From an uncultured Porphyromonadaceae bacterium (GTDB taxonomy: Bacteria; Bacteroidota; Bacteroidia; Bacteroidales; Muribaculaceae), in assembly GCA_905193485.1 (NCBI GenBank), contig CAJJOX010000014.1, positions 1-21,357 of the forward strand: a stretch of DNA of 21,357 nucleotides, in the 5' to 3' direction. Position 1 is the first letter of the stretch, and each line of letters begins with the position of its first letter. A model generated the notes under the pieces. That model worked only from the letters and a program-made list of their open reading frames with translations, made no database searches and was not told the origin of the DNA. Shown here piece by piece: positions 13,842 to 21,357 of the stretch. The translations under genes and the position numbers were made by a program.

Positions 13842-15197
13842 ATGAGAAAACATAAGTTTAAGTTATTGGCTGTGTTTCTGTGCTTTGCGCTAAGCATCCA
13901 AGCTCAGACCGATACATTGTCATTAAGCCGATGTATTGAAATCGGCTTGCAAAACAACCTTTCCCTTAGACGAACAGGAGAGGACATCCGCATTTCCGAA
14001 ATAGCCAAATCGGAAAATAGATCAAAGTTGTTACCGGTCATAATGGCCTCAGCCGGTTTTACGGATAATGTCAATCGTGGAACTTCGCTTTCAGATGGTG
14101 CCAATCTTGGAAAAGTTCTTGGCATTGATATGCCCTATATGGCCGGACGCGGTCTGCAATATACTACTACGGGCGGTTTTCAGTTCTCAATGCCACTCTA
14201 TGACCAGACAATATATACCGGAATAAATATTGCTGACAGGATGGTTGAAATCAGTCGTTGCTCGTATGAAAAAGCGACTGAAGACCTGACAATGGAGATT
14301 GCGAAATTATACTATCTGATACAGACGACTCAGGAGCAGATAACACTTACCAGTTCAAACATAAGGATGCTTGAAGAATTGAGAGATATCACTACTGCTC
14401 TACATGACAACGATATGGCATTGCAGGTGGATGTGCAACGTGTGGAAATCAATCTTGAAAATCTACGTGTTCAGCTTGACAACGCGAATTCCATGTGTGA
14501 GCAACAGAAAAACCTGCTAAGATATACTCTTGACGTTGCTCCTGATTTTCCGTTTTCAGTGACGCGAATAAACAGTCATGATTTGTTGAGCGAGTCGAGA
14601 TTGCTTATCGGTGTATCTCCCGATCTTAAAGAACTCCAACTGTTGAATATGCAGTCTGAGTTGCTGTTGAAAAAGAAAGAATCAATTAAGCAATCGTATC
14701 TGCCTACATTGTCTTTGGTTGCAGGGACATCATGGACGGCATACACAGATAAATTCAGTAACTATTTTCACACCCATCCTACAAATCATTGGTATAATGC
14801 GACATTCTGGGGACTGCAATTGAAAATACCGATATTCGACGGGCTGGCAAGGAAACATAAAATCAGCACTGTGAATGCTGAATATACCCGCTCCCGTATT
14901 ATGATTGAGGATACCGAGAATCAACTCAGAACGCAATATGGAAATGCCGTCAACGACTGGCACAACAATGTGAGAAATCTGAAAAGGTCGTCTGACAACT
15001 ACAAACTTGCTGAGGATGTATATGTGGTAACAACCATTCAGTTCAAGGAAGGTGTGTCCTCAATGAGTACATTGCTTCAGGACGAGATGAGAATGACAGA
15101 AGCCCAAAACAGTTATGTCACAACTTTGTACAACTTTCTTCTCTCTGAGTTAAAACTCCTCAAACTGACAAATCAACTTGAAACATTATCAAAGTAA
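13842..15197 (+). CDS. TolC-family outer-membrane efflux protein
   Basis: This would be the outer-membrane channel of the efflux pump encoded by this operon. The start at 13842 gives a signal peptide (MRKHKFKLLAVFLCFALSIQAQ) and a 451-residue protein; the frame is open further upstream to 13761, but that part is not signal-like. Two TolC-type repeats are recognisable: SLSRCIEIGLQNNLSLRR near the N-terminus followed by long helices, and the second half with the PIFDGLARKHKI segment and a helical hairpin to the C-terminus (EGVSSMSTLLQDEMRMTEAQNSY). The HlyD-like gene begins 5 bases after the stop. A CTTTGC element near 13814-13819 may be part of a degenerate promoter box. Confidence 0.92.
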   Translation: MRKHKFKLLAVFLCFALSIQAQTDTLSLSRCIEIGLQNNLSLRRTGEDIRISEIAKSENRSKLLPVIMASAGFTDNVNRGTSLSDGANLGKVLGIDMPYMAGRGLQYTTTGGFQFSMPLYDQTIYTGINIADRMVEISRCSYEKATEDLTMEIAKLYYLIQTTQEQITLTSSNIRMLEELRDITTALHDNDMALQVDVQRVEINLENLRVQLDNANSMCEQQKNLLRYTLDVAPDFPFSVTRINSHDLLSESRLLIGVSPDLKELQLLNMQSELLLKKKESIKQSYLPTLSLVAGTSWTAYTDKFSNYFHTHPTNHWYNATFWGLQLKIPIFDGLARKHKISTVNAEYTRSRIMIEDTENQLRTQYGNAVNDWHNNVRNLKRSSDNYKLAEDVYVVTTIQFKEGVSSMSTLLQDEMRMTEAQNSYVTTLYNFLLSELKLLKLTNQLETLSK

Positions 15198-15202
15198 TTT
15201 AT

Positions 15203-16261
15203 ATGGAAGCTGAAAACAACAAGTCTCAGAAAAAAGGCAAAACACCCAAAATCATAATATCGGCGGTAGCCGTACTTTTTCTTGGGTGGGGAATATGGAT
15301 GATTGCGTCTATGTTCAACGAACACCGTTCGACTGTGACAACTGATGACGCTCAGGTAGAACAGTATATCTCGCCGATAAATGTGAAGGTGCCGGGATAT
15401 ATAAAGGAAATTCGATTCACGGAACACCAGTTCGTTCATAAAGGAGACACCCTTGTAGTCATAGACGACCGCGAGTATCGCATAAAACTAATGGAAGCAG
15501 AGGCAATGCTGAAAGATGCGCAAGCCGGTAAAGCAGGTGTAGGTGCGACAATCAACAGGACGGAAAACAATGTTTTGGTATTCGACTCATCAATGGCTGA
15601 AATAGAAGCTCGTATCAGCAAGTTGAGAAAGGACAGACAACGTTATGAAAATCTCGTTGAGCGTAATGCGGCAACTCCCATGCAGCTTGAACAGATAGAA
15701 ACAGAACTTGTGGCAATGGAGGCAAAACTTGCTTCTATGCGTCAGCAACGTAGGACGGCGGAGTCTTCTGTAAACGAGGCGGCAGTACGAGCCGAGAATT
15801 CTGACGCAGCAATACTTCGTGCTACCGCGATGGTGGATATGGCGGAGCTCAATCTGAGCTACACGGTCATTACTGCGCCTTGTGACGGTTGGCTCGGACG
15901 CCGTGCGATTGAGGTCGGACAACTTGTGAATGCCGGACAGACAATCACCAATATCCTGCCGGATCTTCCAAAGTGGATTATAGCGAATTATAAAGAAAAA
16001 CAGATACGTGACTTACACATAGGTCAAGATGTGCGTATATATATTGACGCATATCCGGATATGGAACTTCACGGTAAGATCTCGCATATTTCAGCAGCAA
16101 CCGGTTCTAAATATTCAATGGTTCCGACAGACAATTCGGCTGGAAACTTTGTGAAAATACAACAACGTATCCCCGTGAGGATTGAATTTGTCGGATTGTC
16201 GCCTGAAGATAATGCCAAACTATCAGCCGGAATGATGGCGATTGTAAAAGTTGATAAGTAA
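15203..16261 (+). CDS. HlyD/EmrA-like membrane fusion protein
   Basis: The periplasmic adaptor links the inner-membrane transporter to the TolC-like channel. After a short basic cytoplasmic tail there is one membrane helix (about residues 16-38, IIISAVAVLFLGWGIWMIAS). The EmrA-type TTDDAQVEQYISPINVKVPGYI lipoyl half-motif follows, with KGDTLVVIDDREYRIKL. A long coiled-coil hairpin spans about 90-215, then the second lipoyl half and barrel (APCDGWLGRRAIEVGQLVNAG). At 352 residues it is normal for the family. Its stop overlaps the MFS start by one base (TAATG), indicating tight translational coupling. Confidence 0.94.
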   Translation: MEAENNKSQKKGKTPKIIISAVAVLFLGWGIWMIASMFNEHRSTVTTDDAQVEQYISPINVKVPGYIKEIRFTEHQFVHKGDTLVVIDDREYRIKLMEAEAMLKDAQAGKAGVGATINRTENNVLVFDSSMAEIEARISKLRKDRQRYENLVERNAATPMQLEQIETELVAMEAKLASMRQQRRTAESSVNEAAVRAENSDAAILRATAMVDMAELNLSYTVITAPCDGWLGRRAIEVGQLVNAGQTITNILPDLPKWIIANYKEKQIRDLHIGQDVRIYIDAYPDMELHGKISHISAATGSKYSMVPTDNSAGNFVKIQQRIPVRIEFVGLSPEDNAKLSAGMMAIVKVDK

Positions 16262-17841
16262 TGAACGAGTCCCTTTTTAAGTCTTGGGTGCCAAAGTGGG
16301 CAAGTATCCTGATGTACTTGTTCATTTTCTTCCCGGCACTATTCATAAATGGGGCATACAGTAGCAATGCGGCAGAAATGGTGTCTGGGTTAGGCATCAT
16401 TTCTGAGCATGTGATGTTTGCCACATTCATGTCTGCGATAGGACTTGTTATCGCCGGTCCATTCCTTGTGTCGGTGTTACGCACATTCAGCAAGAGGTTT
16501 ATCTTCATTGTCGGTTTTTCGGCACTGTTTGGTCTAAGCTATATATGCGGTGTAACGGATTCAATGCCTTTGCTTTTCTTATGCAGTCTGCTGATGGGCA
16601 TCGTAAGGGTCTTTATCATGATGAGCAGCCTGTTTGGATTACTTGGAATTATTGCCGGTGTCGATGTTCTTGATATGCTTTCTGCTCCTCCGGCATCTGG
16701 CGAAGAAGCGGCAAAAAAGGATAAATTTCGCGGCTTCATGCAGAGTGCGAGCTACTTTCTATTCCTTACAATCGGACAGATCGGGTCTTATCTGACCGCA
16801 AAAATGGCTTATGAATACCATTGGCAATATGTATATCTGTATGTAGGTGCTTTTGTATTTATAGCATTATTGCTTGTTTTCTGTATGATGAAGCCTGAAA
16901 ATGTAATAATCGGAAGAAGTCACGAATTTCCGCCCTTATCACAGGCTATATCTGCCACAGTCTTCCTTTCGGCAATATGTTATCTTCTTGTATATGGAAA
17001 AACATACGATTGGTTTGACGATGACAGGATATGTATATCGGCAGGTGTATCCTTGATATCCGGGGCAGTCTTTGTTCTACAACATATCTACTGTCACAAA
17101 AGGTTTATAGACTTCAAGACATTTTCTGTACCAAGCGTGATTGTGGCAATGGTGTTTTTCACACTTGTGATGTTTATGAATTCCAGTTCGGTTCTTGTCA
17201 CCACATTCATGGGCATGTCAATGAAGCTGGATTCGGTAAAGGCAGCCTCAATATCTAATTGGCAGATACTTGGATTTGGCATAGGCATGATTATAAACAT
17301 AGTCATGCTTGTAAAAGGCATCCATTCGAGATGGTTTATAATTATCGGGTTCTTACTCATGACAGCTTCGGCTGTGTATATGTATTTCCAATATCAGGCA
17401 ATGGCGACATACGAGAGTATGATACTTCCAACAGTATTGCGCTCCATTGGAATGTGGATGATATATGCTTATTGCGGATGCTATGGCATGAATCATCTGG
17501 ACATAGGGAAACAACTTGGAACATGGGTCTTCATTATGCTTATATTCAGAGCAGTATTAGGCCCTGCCGGTGGTGCGACAATTTATTCTAACGCAGTAAA
17601 CCAACGCTCTCAGGATCATATTGTCAAGATAGCACAAGACTATGACAATGTTTATCCGGAATTTGCAAGAATGCCTGTGGCATCGGCAAAGGGTGTCGTA
17701 CAACAGCAGGCAATGCTTGTTACATTGAAGGAGCTGACAGGATGGACAATCTTCGGTGGTCTGGGATGTGTGTTTCTTGCATTTGTCTTCCCTTATTCAA
17801 GCTGGCATATCGGCAGGAGAAGGACGCCTGCTCCTTCATAG
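16261..17841 (+). CDS. MFS efflux transporter (DHA2/EmrB-like)
   Basis: This inner-membrane proton-driven exporter is the third component of the tripartite pump. The 526-residue protein is almost entirely hydrophobic, with about 14 predicted helices, matching the EmrB/DHA2 layout. A polar cytoplasmic loop lies at about 142-158 (APPASGEEAAKKDKFRG). Near the end, a soluble-looking stretch (NQRSQDHIVKIAQDYDNVYPE) precedes the last helix, as in Bacteroidota homologues of this class. Substrate cannot be read from sequence; candidates are drugs, bile salts or fatty acids. Its stop lies 3 bases from the convergent AraC gene stop. Confidence 0.88.
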   Translation: MNESLFKSWVPKWASILMYLFIFFPALFINGAYSSNAAEMVSGLGIISEHVMFATFMSAIGLVIAGPFLVSVLRTFSKRFIFIVGFSALFGLSYICGVTDSMPLLFLCSLLMGIVRVFIMMSSLFGLLGIIAGVDVLDMLSAPPASGEEAAKKDKFRGFMQSASYFLFLTIGQIGSYLTAKMAYEYHWQYVYLYVGAFVFIALLLVFCMMKPENVIIGRSHEFPPLSQAISATVFLSAICYLLVYGKTYDWFDDDRICISAGVSLISGAVFVLQHIYCHKRFIDFKTFSVPSVIVAMVFFTLVMFMNSSSVLVTTFMGMSMKLDSVKAASISNWQILGFGIGMIINIVMLVKGIHSRWFIIIGFLLMTASAVYMYFQYQAMATYESMILPTVLRSIGMWMIYAYCGCYGMNHLDIGKQLGTWVFIMLIFRAVLGPAGGATIYSNAVNQRSQDHIVKIAQDYDNVYPEFARMPVASAKGVVQQQAMLVTLKELTGWTIFGGLGCVFLAFVFPYSSWHIGRRRTPAPS

Positions 17842-17844
17842 GAG

Positions 17845-18708
17845 TCAATTACCCGCGTATTCACTTGGTGTCATACCCGTATTGCGCTTGAAATACTTGG
17901 TAAAGAACGACTGATTCGGGAAATTCAGGGAAATGGCTATCTGTTGCACAGTGTCTGTCGATGATTTTAATCGTGATTTTGCTTCCATAATTACGGCATT
18001 GGCTATTATCTGTGAGGCAGATATGCCTTTTACCTCCCGTATCACAGTATTAAGATATTTGGGAGTGATGCACATTAAATCGGCATAATAGGACACACTT
18101 CTTTCTTTTGAGTAATACTTGAACACAAGAGAAAGAAATTCTTTTGTGATTTCCTCTTTGCGCGTGATATGGATCTTTGAAATCATTGGCGATTTCTTGT
18201 CGTATATAGCACAGACTCCATAGAAGAATGACATCAATATGTTTTTTATTACTCCGAAGCCAAGTTCTCCTTTCAGGTGAGCCTTATTATATATTTTCAC
18301 AAACGTGTTTAAAAGTTCTTCTATGAATATTGTTTCGTCTTCATCCAACCGTAATACCGGAGCTTTCTCAATGGCAATCGCCCGTGAGAGTATTGTTCGC
18401 AGCAGCTCCATATCCTTAATAAACTCAGGAGGGAAAGCCAATAGACAGCAATCAAAATCTTCTGAGCGAGATATGACACTGACTATGCTTCTGGGCAATA
18501 CTGTGACAACGCTTTTTGCATTGACATCATACTCCATAAGGTTGATTGATATTTTGCAGCTCCCGCTCAAAGCGATGATAAAGCAGCCGGGCTCAAACCG
18601 ATGCGGAAATAGATATCTGTCAAGCAACTCGTCTGTCAGATTTGGGTGCAACACCACCTCTTTGGGCAATGCAACGACTGGAAAATCATTGTTTGTTGTC
18701 TTTTTCAT
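17845..18708 (-). CDS. AraC-family transcriptional regulator
   Basis: This 287-residue regulator has a cupin-like N-terminal sensing half and a C-terminal pair of AraC helix-turn-helices. SVSYYADLMCITPKYLNTVIREVKG is the first HTH, and TVQQIAISLNFPNQSFFTKYFKRNTGMTPSEY is the typical second HTH with the FF-KYFK-TGMTPSEY signature. The start MKKTTNNDFPVVALPKEV (18708) is chosen over the ATG 39 bases upstream, whose extra residues look non-coding. It converges on the efflux operon and diverges from the GIN/DUF4421 pair, so it probably controls one or both in response to an unknown ligand. Confidence 0.92.
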   Translation of the reverse strand: MKKTTNNDFPVVALPKEVVLHPNLTDELLDRYLFPHRFEPGCFIIALSGSCKISINLMEYDVNAKSVVTVLPRSIVSVISRSEDFDCCLLAFPPEFIKDMELLRTILSRAIAIEKAPVLRLDEDETIFIEELLNTFVKIYNKAHLKGELGFGVIKNILMSFFYGVCAIYDKKSPMISKIHITRKEEITKEFLSLVFKYYSKERSVSYYADLMCITPKYLNTVIREVKGISASQIIANAVIMEAKSRLKSSTDTVQQIAISLNFPNQSFFTKYFKRNTGMTPSEYAGN

Positions 18709-18793
18709 ATCAAAGTACAAAATTATTAATAGTCTTGTTTCCGGCAAATGTCATACCTGATATCTACTCCAATATGGAAAACGCAAAAGAAAA

Positions 18794-18813
18794 CTAATTA
18801 TTGTCTTAATTAG
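18794..18813. promoter_or_regulatory. Inverted repeat between araC-like gene and GIN gene (possible operator)
   Basis: CTAATTA (18794-18800) and TAATTAG (18807-18813) form a perfect 7-bp inverted repeat with a 6-base spacer in the divergent intergenic region. A dyad here could bind a regulator, but AraC proteins often bind direct repeats and the DNA is AT-rich, so chance is possible. Confidence 0.3.
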
Positions 18814-18933
18814 ATAACATAGCGTGATTTACGAATGGAATATGCCATAATACATGTAAAATATATGTTCAATAAACACCAATATTACGGCTGTTTTGAC
18901 CAGTTGCTGAAACGCATTCGCAACCACACAGCC

Positions 18934-19623
18934 ATGATGGAATACGTGCGGTCGGTATGGATACTGGCCGCTATGTTGTTTGTCGGCTTACACGCCGCCG
19001 GACAACGTGCAGATATGGGATTTTTCAATCGAATCAAGCTACATACAGACATTAATATTATGTGTAAGGCATCCGCTGATTCTATCGGCTGGATTACTTA
19101 TGAAGGTATTGACGACGGAAATGATGATGTTGTTGCCGTAGTGAACAACAAAGTTATGACAATCTATAAGAAAGAGGCCGCAGAAGAATTGCCCGACACG
19201 GTCTATGTCTTTTATCCTGAATTGCGTTCTGTAGAAAACGCTTATGCGGCGACACTGGCTATTGATTCATTGCACACTGAAAATAAATTCAAAGCAGTAT
19301 TACAAGGGAATGGAAAGATAACGATTGGTTATTTACAGGCTAAAGAGGCGGAACTTGCAGTGGTAACAGGTAACGGTGTCATTACTGTTGATGGAGGAAA
19401 CTGCCATAAGGTCAAAGCCAGAATAGTAGGAACTGGACAAATAAACATGTCCGGTCTTATTTCAGAAGAAACCACATTAAGATGTCTGGGAACGGGGGCA
19501 ATTGATTGCCCACAGTCCAATGTTGTAAGGGTCAAAGGATTAGGTACGACAAGAATATATTATACCGGGAATCCCAAGATAAAACGCAGAGGCAACGCAA
19601 GAATCTTGAAGACAGATGATTGA
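18934..19623 (+). CDS. Secreted GIN-domain (DUF2807) protein
   Basis: The product has a signal peptide from MMEYVRSVWILAAMLFVGLHAAGQ (start at 18934 or 18937; the frame is open up to 18835, but the earlier residues do not form a signal). The rest, about 205 residues, is beta-rich with repeated Gly-Asn/Gly-Thr turns (LQGNGKITIG, VTGNGVITVDGG, IVGTGQINMSG, CLGTGAIDC, GLGTTRIYYTGNP). This is the stacked pattern of the GIN or auto-transporter-adhesin-head domain common in Bacteroidota exported proteins. A role at the cell envelope is likely, but no specific function is known to me. It overlaps the next gene by 8 bases. Confidence 0.82.
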   Translation: MMEYVRSVWILAAMLFVGLHAAGQRADMGFFNRIKLHTDINIMCKASADSIGWITYEGIDDGNDDVVAVVNNKVMTIYKKEAAEELPDTVYVFYPELRSVENAYAATLAIDSLHTENKFKAVLQGNGKITIGYLQAKEAELAVVTGNGVITVDGGNCHKVKARIVGTGQINMSGLISEETTLRCLGTGAIDCPQSNVVRVKGLGTTRIYYTGNPKIKRRGNARILKTDD

Positions 19624-20755
19624 CAGGCGGCATATAATCGAAATATTAATCATAATCTGTGCTTTCATTATGCCATCACGTGCATTGTCATCAGAGAGGA
19701 TACAGACGATGAAAGATACAACTCAGAACCTTAATGGCAACTGGGTGCAGCAGTTATATCAATGCAACTTCAGAATAAATGACCCACGGATCAGATATCC
19801 GAAATTTCCCAATTTTTGTCGGATAATATATAATTGGGGCGACAAGACATTCAACCGGTATGATTCACTGTATGTCAAAGGCACGGGGCTAAATTGGAAA
19901 GCATATTACAATATAACCAATTGGCATCAAACGTATGCTTATGTCATAGGTAATAATCCGATTATCTTAAAAACAAATTTTAATTCAGAAATTGGAGTCA
20001 ATCTTACATTCATGGCAGTAAACATTGGTTATACATGGAATCTTAATCGCCTTTTTTCCAACAGTAACAATCAGAGCAAACAATTCAACTTTTCATTTAC
20101 ATGCGCTTTGTTTTCAGCCGAAATTCTTAAATGGAACATCACCGGCGACACCTTCTTGACAAAATTCGGACAGTACAAAAATCAGGATGGTTCAAACCTT
20201 GATATACCTATTGACGACATGACGCACGATGCAATCGACATAAAAGCATATTACTTCTTTAATAACAAACGGTTTTCTGCCGGAGCAGCTTATAATTATT
20301 CCAAATACCAGCTTAAAAGTTCTGGTTCATGGATACTTGGTGTAAATATCGGAAGACATAAAATTTCTATGGACTTTAGTGGTCTGCCGGATGATATGCT
20401 TGCTGACATACCGGAATTTAGACAGACTTATAAATTTAACTATATTGACTATGCGATTATAGGTGGTTACTCATACAACGCCGTTATGCCTCACAACTGG
20501 ATATACAACATTACGATGACCCCATCAGTGGGATATAAACGAACATCGTTAAGAAGTGATGTGATGTCAAGACACAATGATAATCGGAATATGATTTCTA
20601 TAAACTATCACGGTAAAATGGCATTGACTTACAACCACCGAGCAATGTTCCTTTCTGCGATTATCAGATTTGATGGTGGATGCTATTTTGACCGCGATTA
20701 TACATTCTTCAATTTAATGAACAATGCTACATTCAACATGGGAATCCGATTTTAA
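19616..20755 (+). CDS. DUF4421-like outer-membrane beta-barrel protein
   Basis: This 379-residue protein has a signal peptide (IIEILIIICAFIMPSRALSS). It then has long runs of alternating hydrophobic and polar residues, aromatic-rich strands and a terminal NMGIRF, whose final phenylalanine is usual for outer-membrane barrels. The order GDKTFNRYDSLYVKGTGLNWK, then GVNLTFMAVNIGYTWNLN, and later SAGAAYNYSKYQLKSSGSW resembles the DUF4421 family of Bacteroidota. The ATG overlaps the end of the GIN gene by 8 bases, so the two are translationally coupled and may act together at the outer membrane. Function is unknown. Confidence 0.75.
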   Translation: MIDRRHIIEILIIICAFIMPSRALSSERIQTMKDTTQNLNGNWVQQLYQCNFRINDPRIRYPKFPNFCRIIYNWGDKTFNRYDSLYVKGTGLNWKAYYNITNWHQTYAYVIGNNPIILKTNFNSEIGVNLTFMAVNIGYTWNLNRLFSNSNNQSKQFNFSFTCALFSAEILKWNITGDTFLTKFGQYKNQDGSNLDIPIDDMTHDAIDIKAYYFFNNKRFSAGAAYNYSKYQLKSSGSWILGVNIGRHKISMDFSGLPDDMLADIPEFRQTYKFNYIDYAIIGGYSYNAVMPHNWIYNITMTPSVGYKRTSLRSDVMSRHNDNRNMISINYHGKMALTYNHRAMFLSAIIRFDGGCYFDRDYTFFNLMNNATFNMGIRF

Positions 20756-20788
20756 TTGTATGGTAGGATACCTTATTACAAAACAGTA

Positions 20789-20822
20789 TAATGACAATAG
20801 GATTAGATGCCCATTGTCATTA
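20789..20822 (+). terminator. Possible terminator after the DUF4421-like gene
   Basis: TAATGACAAT (20789-20798) pairs with ATTGTCATTA (20813-20822), with an inner GG/CC extension. It lies 33 bases after the stop codon; a T-rich but interrupted tract follows. Confidence 0.45.
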
Positions 20823-20855
20823 GTCATATACTTTAATTCATTTATAATCTTCAAC

Positions 20856-21062
20856 ATGAACAAAATCCTCATTGTAGAAACCTCCGAATCTGACCGTCGG
20901 CTCATGTCCGGCTTGCTTGTCAAGCACGACTATGAGCCGATTGCAGTTGAGACGATGGAGGCTGCAAAGGACGAGGTGGCAAAGTTGCCGCCCGGCGCAG
21001 TTATCGTTGCGGACGTTACACTCCGTGACGGCTCTGCCAAAGAGAAGTTCCTTGAGCCGTAG
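20856..21062 (+). pseudogene. Truncated response-regulator receiver domain
   Basis: The frame gives MNKILIVETSESDRRLMSGL and about 45 further residues with the first half of a receiver fold: a beta-1 strand with acidic E8, a helix (RRLMSGLLVKHD) and PPGAVIVADVTLRDGSAKE, with D53 in the phospho-acceptor position. It then breaks into KFLEP and stops at 68 residues, where a normal receiver has about 115-120. The bases immediately after look like the 3' end of a DUF3408 gene. The simplest reading is a deletion that fused a receiver gene to the DUF3408-tail segment, leaving a remnant; a short functional protein cannot be excluded. Confidence 0.6.
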
Positions 21063-21340
21063 GGCGAAAAAATCAACTGACTCAAATCAAACTTGCCGCG
21101 CTCGACCGCATCATCGCGCAAGCGCTTTCGCAGAAAGAAATCACCGTCGAACTCGCACCCACCCACGAAGTGCCGGACGACCGCATGGGAGTCAACAAAG
21201 AGGAACAGGACGGCGTAGAGAATAAGCAGGTCAACGCCGTTGAAACATCGGCTACAGAGACCCAAAAATCAATTGTAGCAGAGCCGTTACAACCTTATAT
21301 AAACAGGCGTTATGCAAACGTTTCTTTTAGGCATAGTTAA
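21063..21340 (+). pseudogene. Tail gene copy 2 (diverged repeat of 13467-13712), without a clear start
   Basis: The frame ending at TAA 21338-21340 is open from 21056 and encodes LAALDRIIAQAL, KEEQDGVENKQ, VAEPLQPYINRR and SFRHS, clearly related to copy 1 but with many differences and an extra insert (THEVPDDRMGVN). No ATG, GTG or TTG start lies near the 5' end of the conserved part; the only ATG (about 21184) would give about 51 residues. The preceding GEKIN-stop (21063-21080, in the receiver frame) looks like the last codons of a DUF3408 gene. It is probably a remnant of a second, related element backbone. Confidence 0.55.
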
Positions 21341-21345
21341 GTGCT

Positions 21346-21357
21346 ATGAGCAAGACA
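21346..21357 (+). CDS. Start of a further gene, cut by the window end
   Basis: ATG AGC AAG ACA (MSKT) opens 5 bases after the tail copy 2 stop and runs off the window. Only four codons are visible, so it is a guess from spacing. Confidence 0.3.

Noticed and set aside
7426..21357. attL/attR pair based on the tRNA-Lys 3' end
   Set aside because: I found no second copy of the tRNA 3' end sequence by eye within the window.
1..21357. CRISPR array, rRNA or insertion sequence with terminal repeats
   Set aside because: No regularly spaced repeats, rRNA-like segments or transposase genes were seen.

Overview
The window reads as DNA from a gut-type Bacteroidales (Bacteroidota), perhaps a Muribaculaceae-like organism; the family is a guess from codon style and gene content. 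The evidence for Bacteroidota is a PorW/PorX pair, Bacteroidota-type TAnnTTTG promoter boxes, a DUF4988/DUF4465-type lipoprotein, DUF3408, GIN-domain and DUF4421-type proteins, and a near absence of Shine-Dalgarno sequences. The first ~360 bases look foreign: they encode, on the minus strand, part of a 4Fe-4S membrane protein of a type common in Clostridia. They meet the truncated porW gene through about 20 shared bases, which suggests an assembly chimera rather than biology.

Region 1 (about 340-7300) is GC-rich chromosomal backbone. It holds porW (5' truncated), porX (receiver plus PglZ/alkaline-phosphatase-like domain), tsaE and a small two-helix membrane protein resembling the Imm17 family. 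A cobalamin riboswitch follows, then a surface lipoprotein that it probably controls (BtuH-like candidate) with a strong terminator. A tRNA-Lys(CTT) with its own promoter and terminator ends the region.

Region 2 (about 7560-13750) is the left part of an integrated mobilizable or conjugative element beside the tRNA. It contains a dense cluster of GTGAACA heptamers, a CTnDOT-like tyrosine recombinase lacking the canonical Arg I, and two overlapping HTH genes. A mobC-like gene and a relaxase form a minus-strand operon, preceded by a highly structured non-coding stretch that is a good oriT or leader-RNA candidate. A DUF3408 gene and a short overlapping frame close the region.

Region 3 (about 13750-20860) is AT-richer cargo. 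It carries a tripartite efflux operon (TolC-like, HlyD/EmrA-like, MFS), a convergent AraC regulator, and a divergent two-gene unit for a secreted GIN-domain protein and a DUF4421-like outer-membrane protein. Region 4 (20856-21357) has a truncated receiver domain joined to a diverged second copy of the short frame that follows the DUF3408 gene, then the first codons of another gene. The cargo is therefore bracketed by two related but non-identical copies of the same backbone segment, which points to recombination between related elements. The right end of the element lies outside the window.

All family assignments come from reading motifs by eye; no database search was run.
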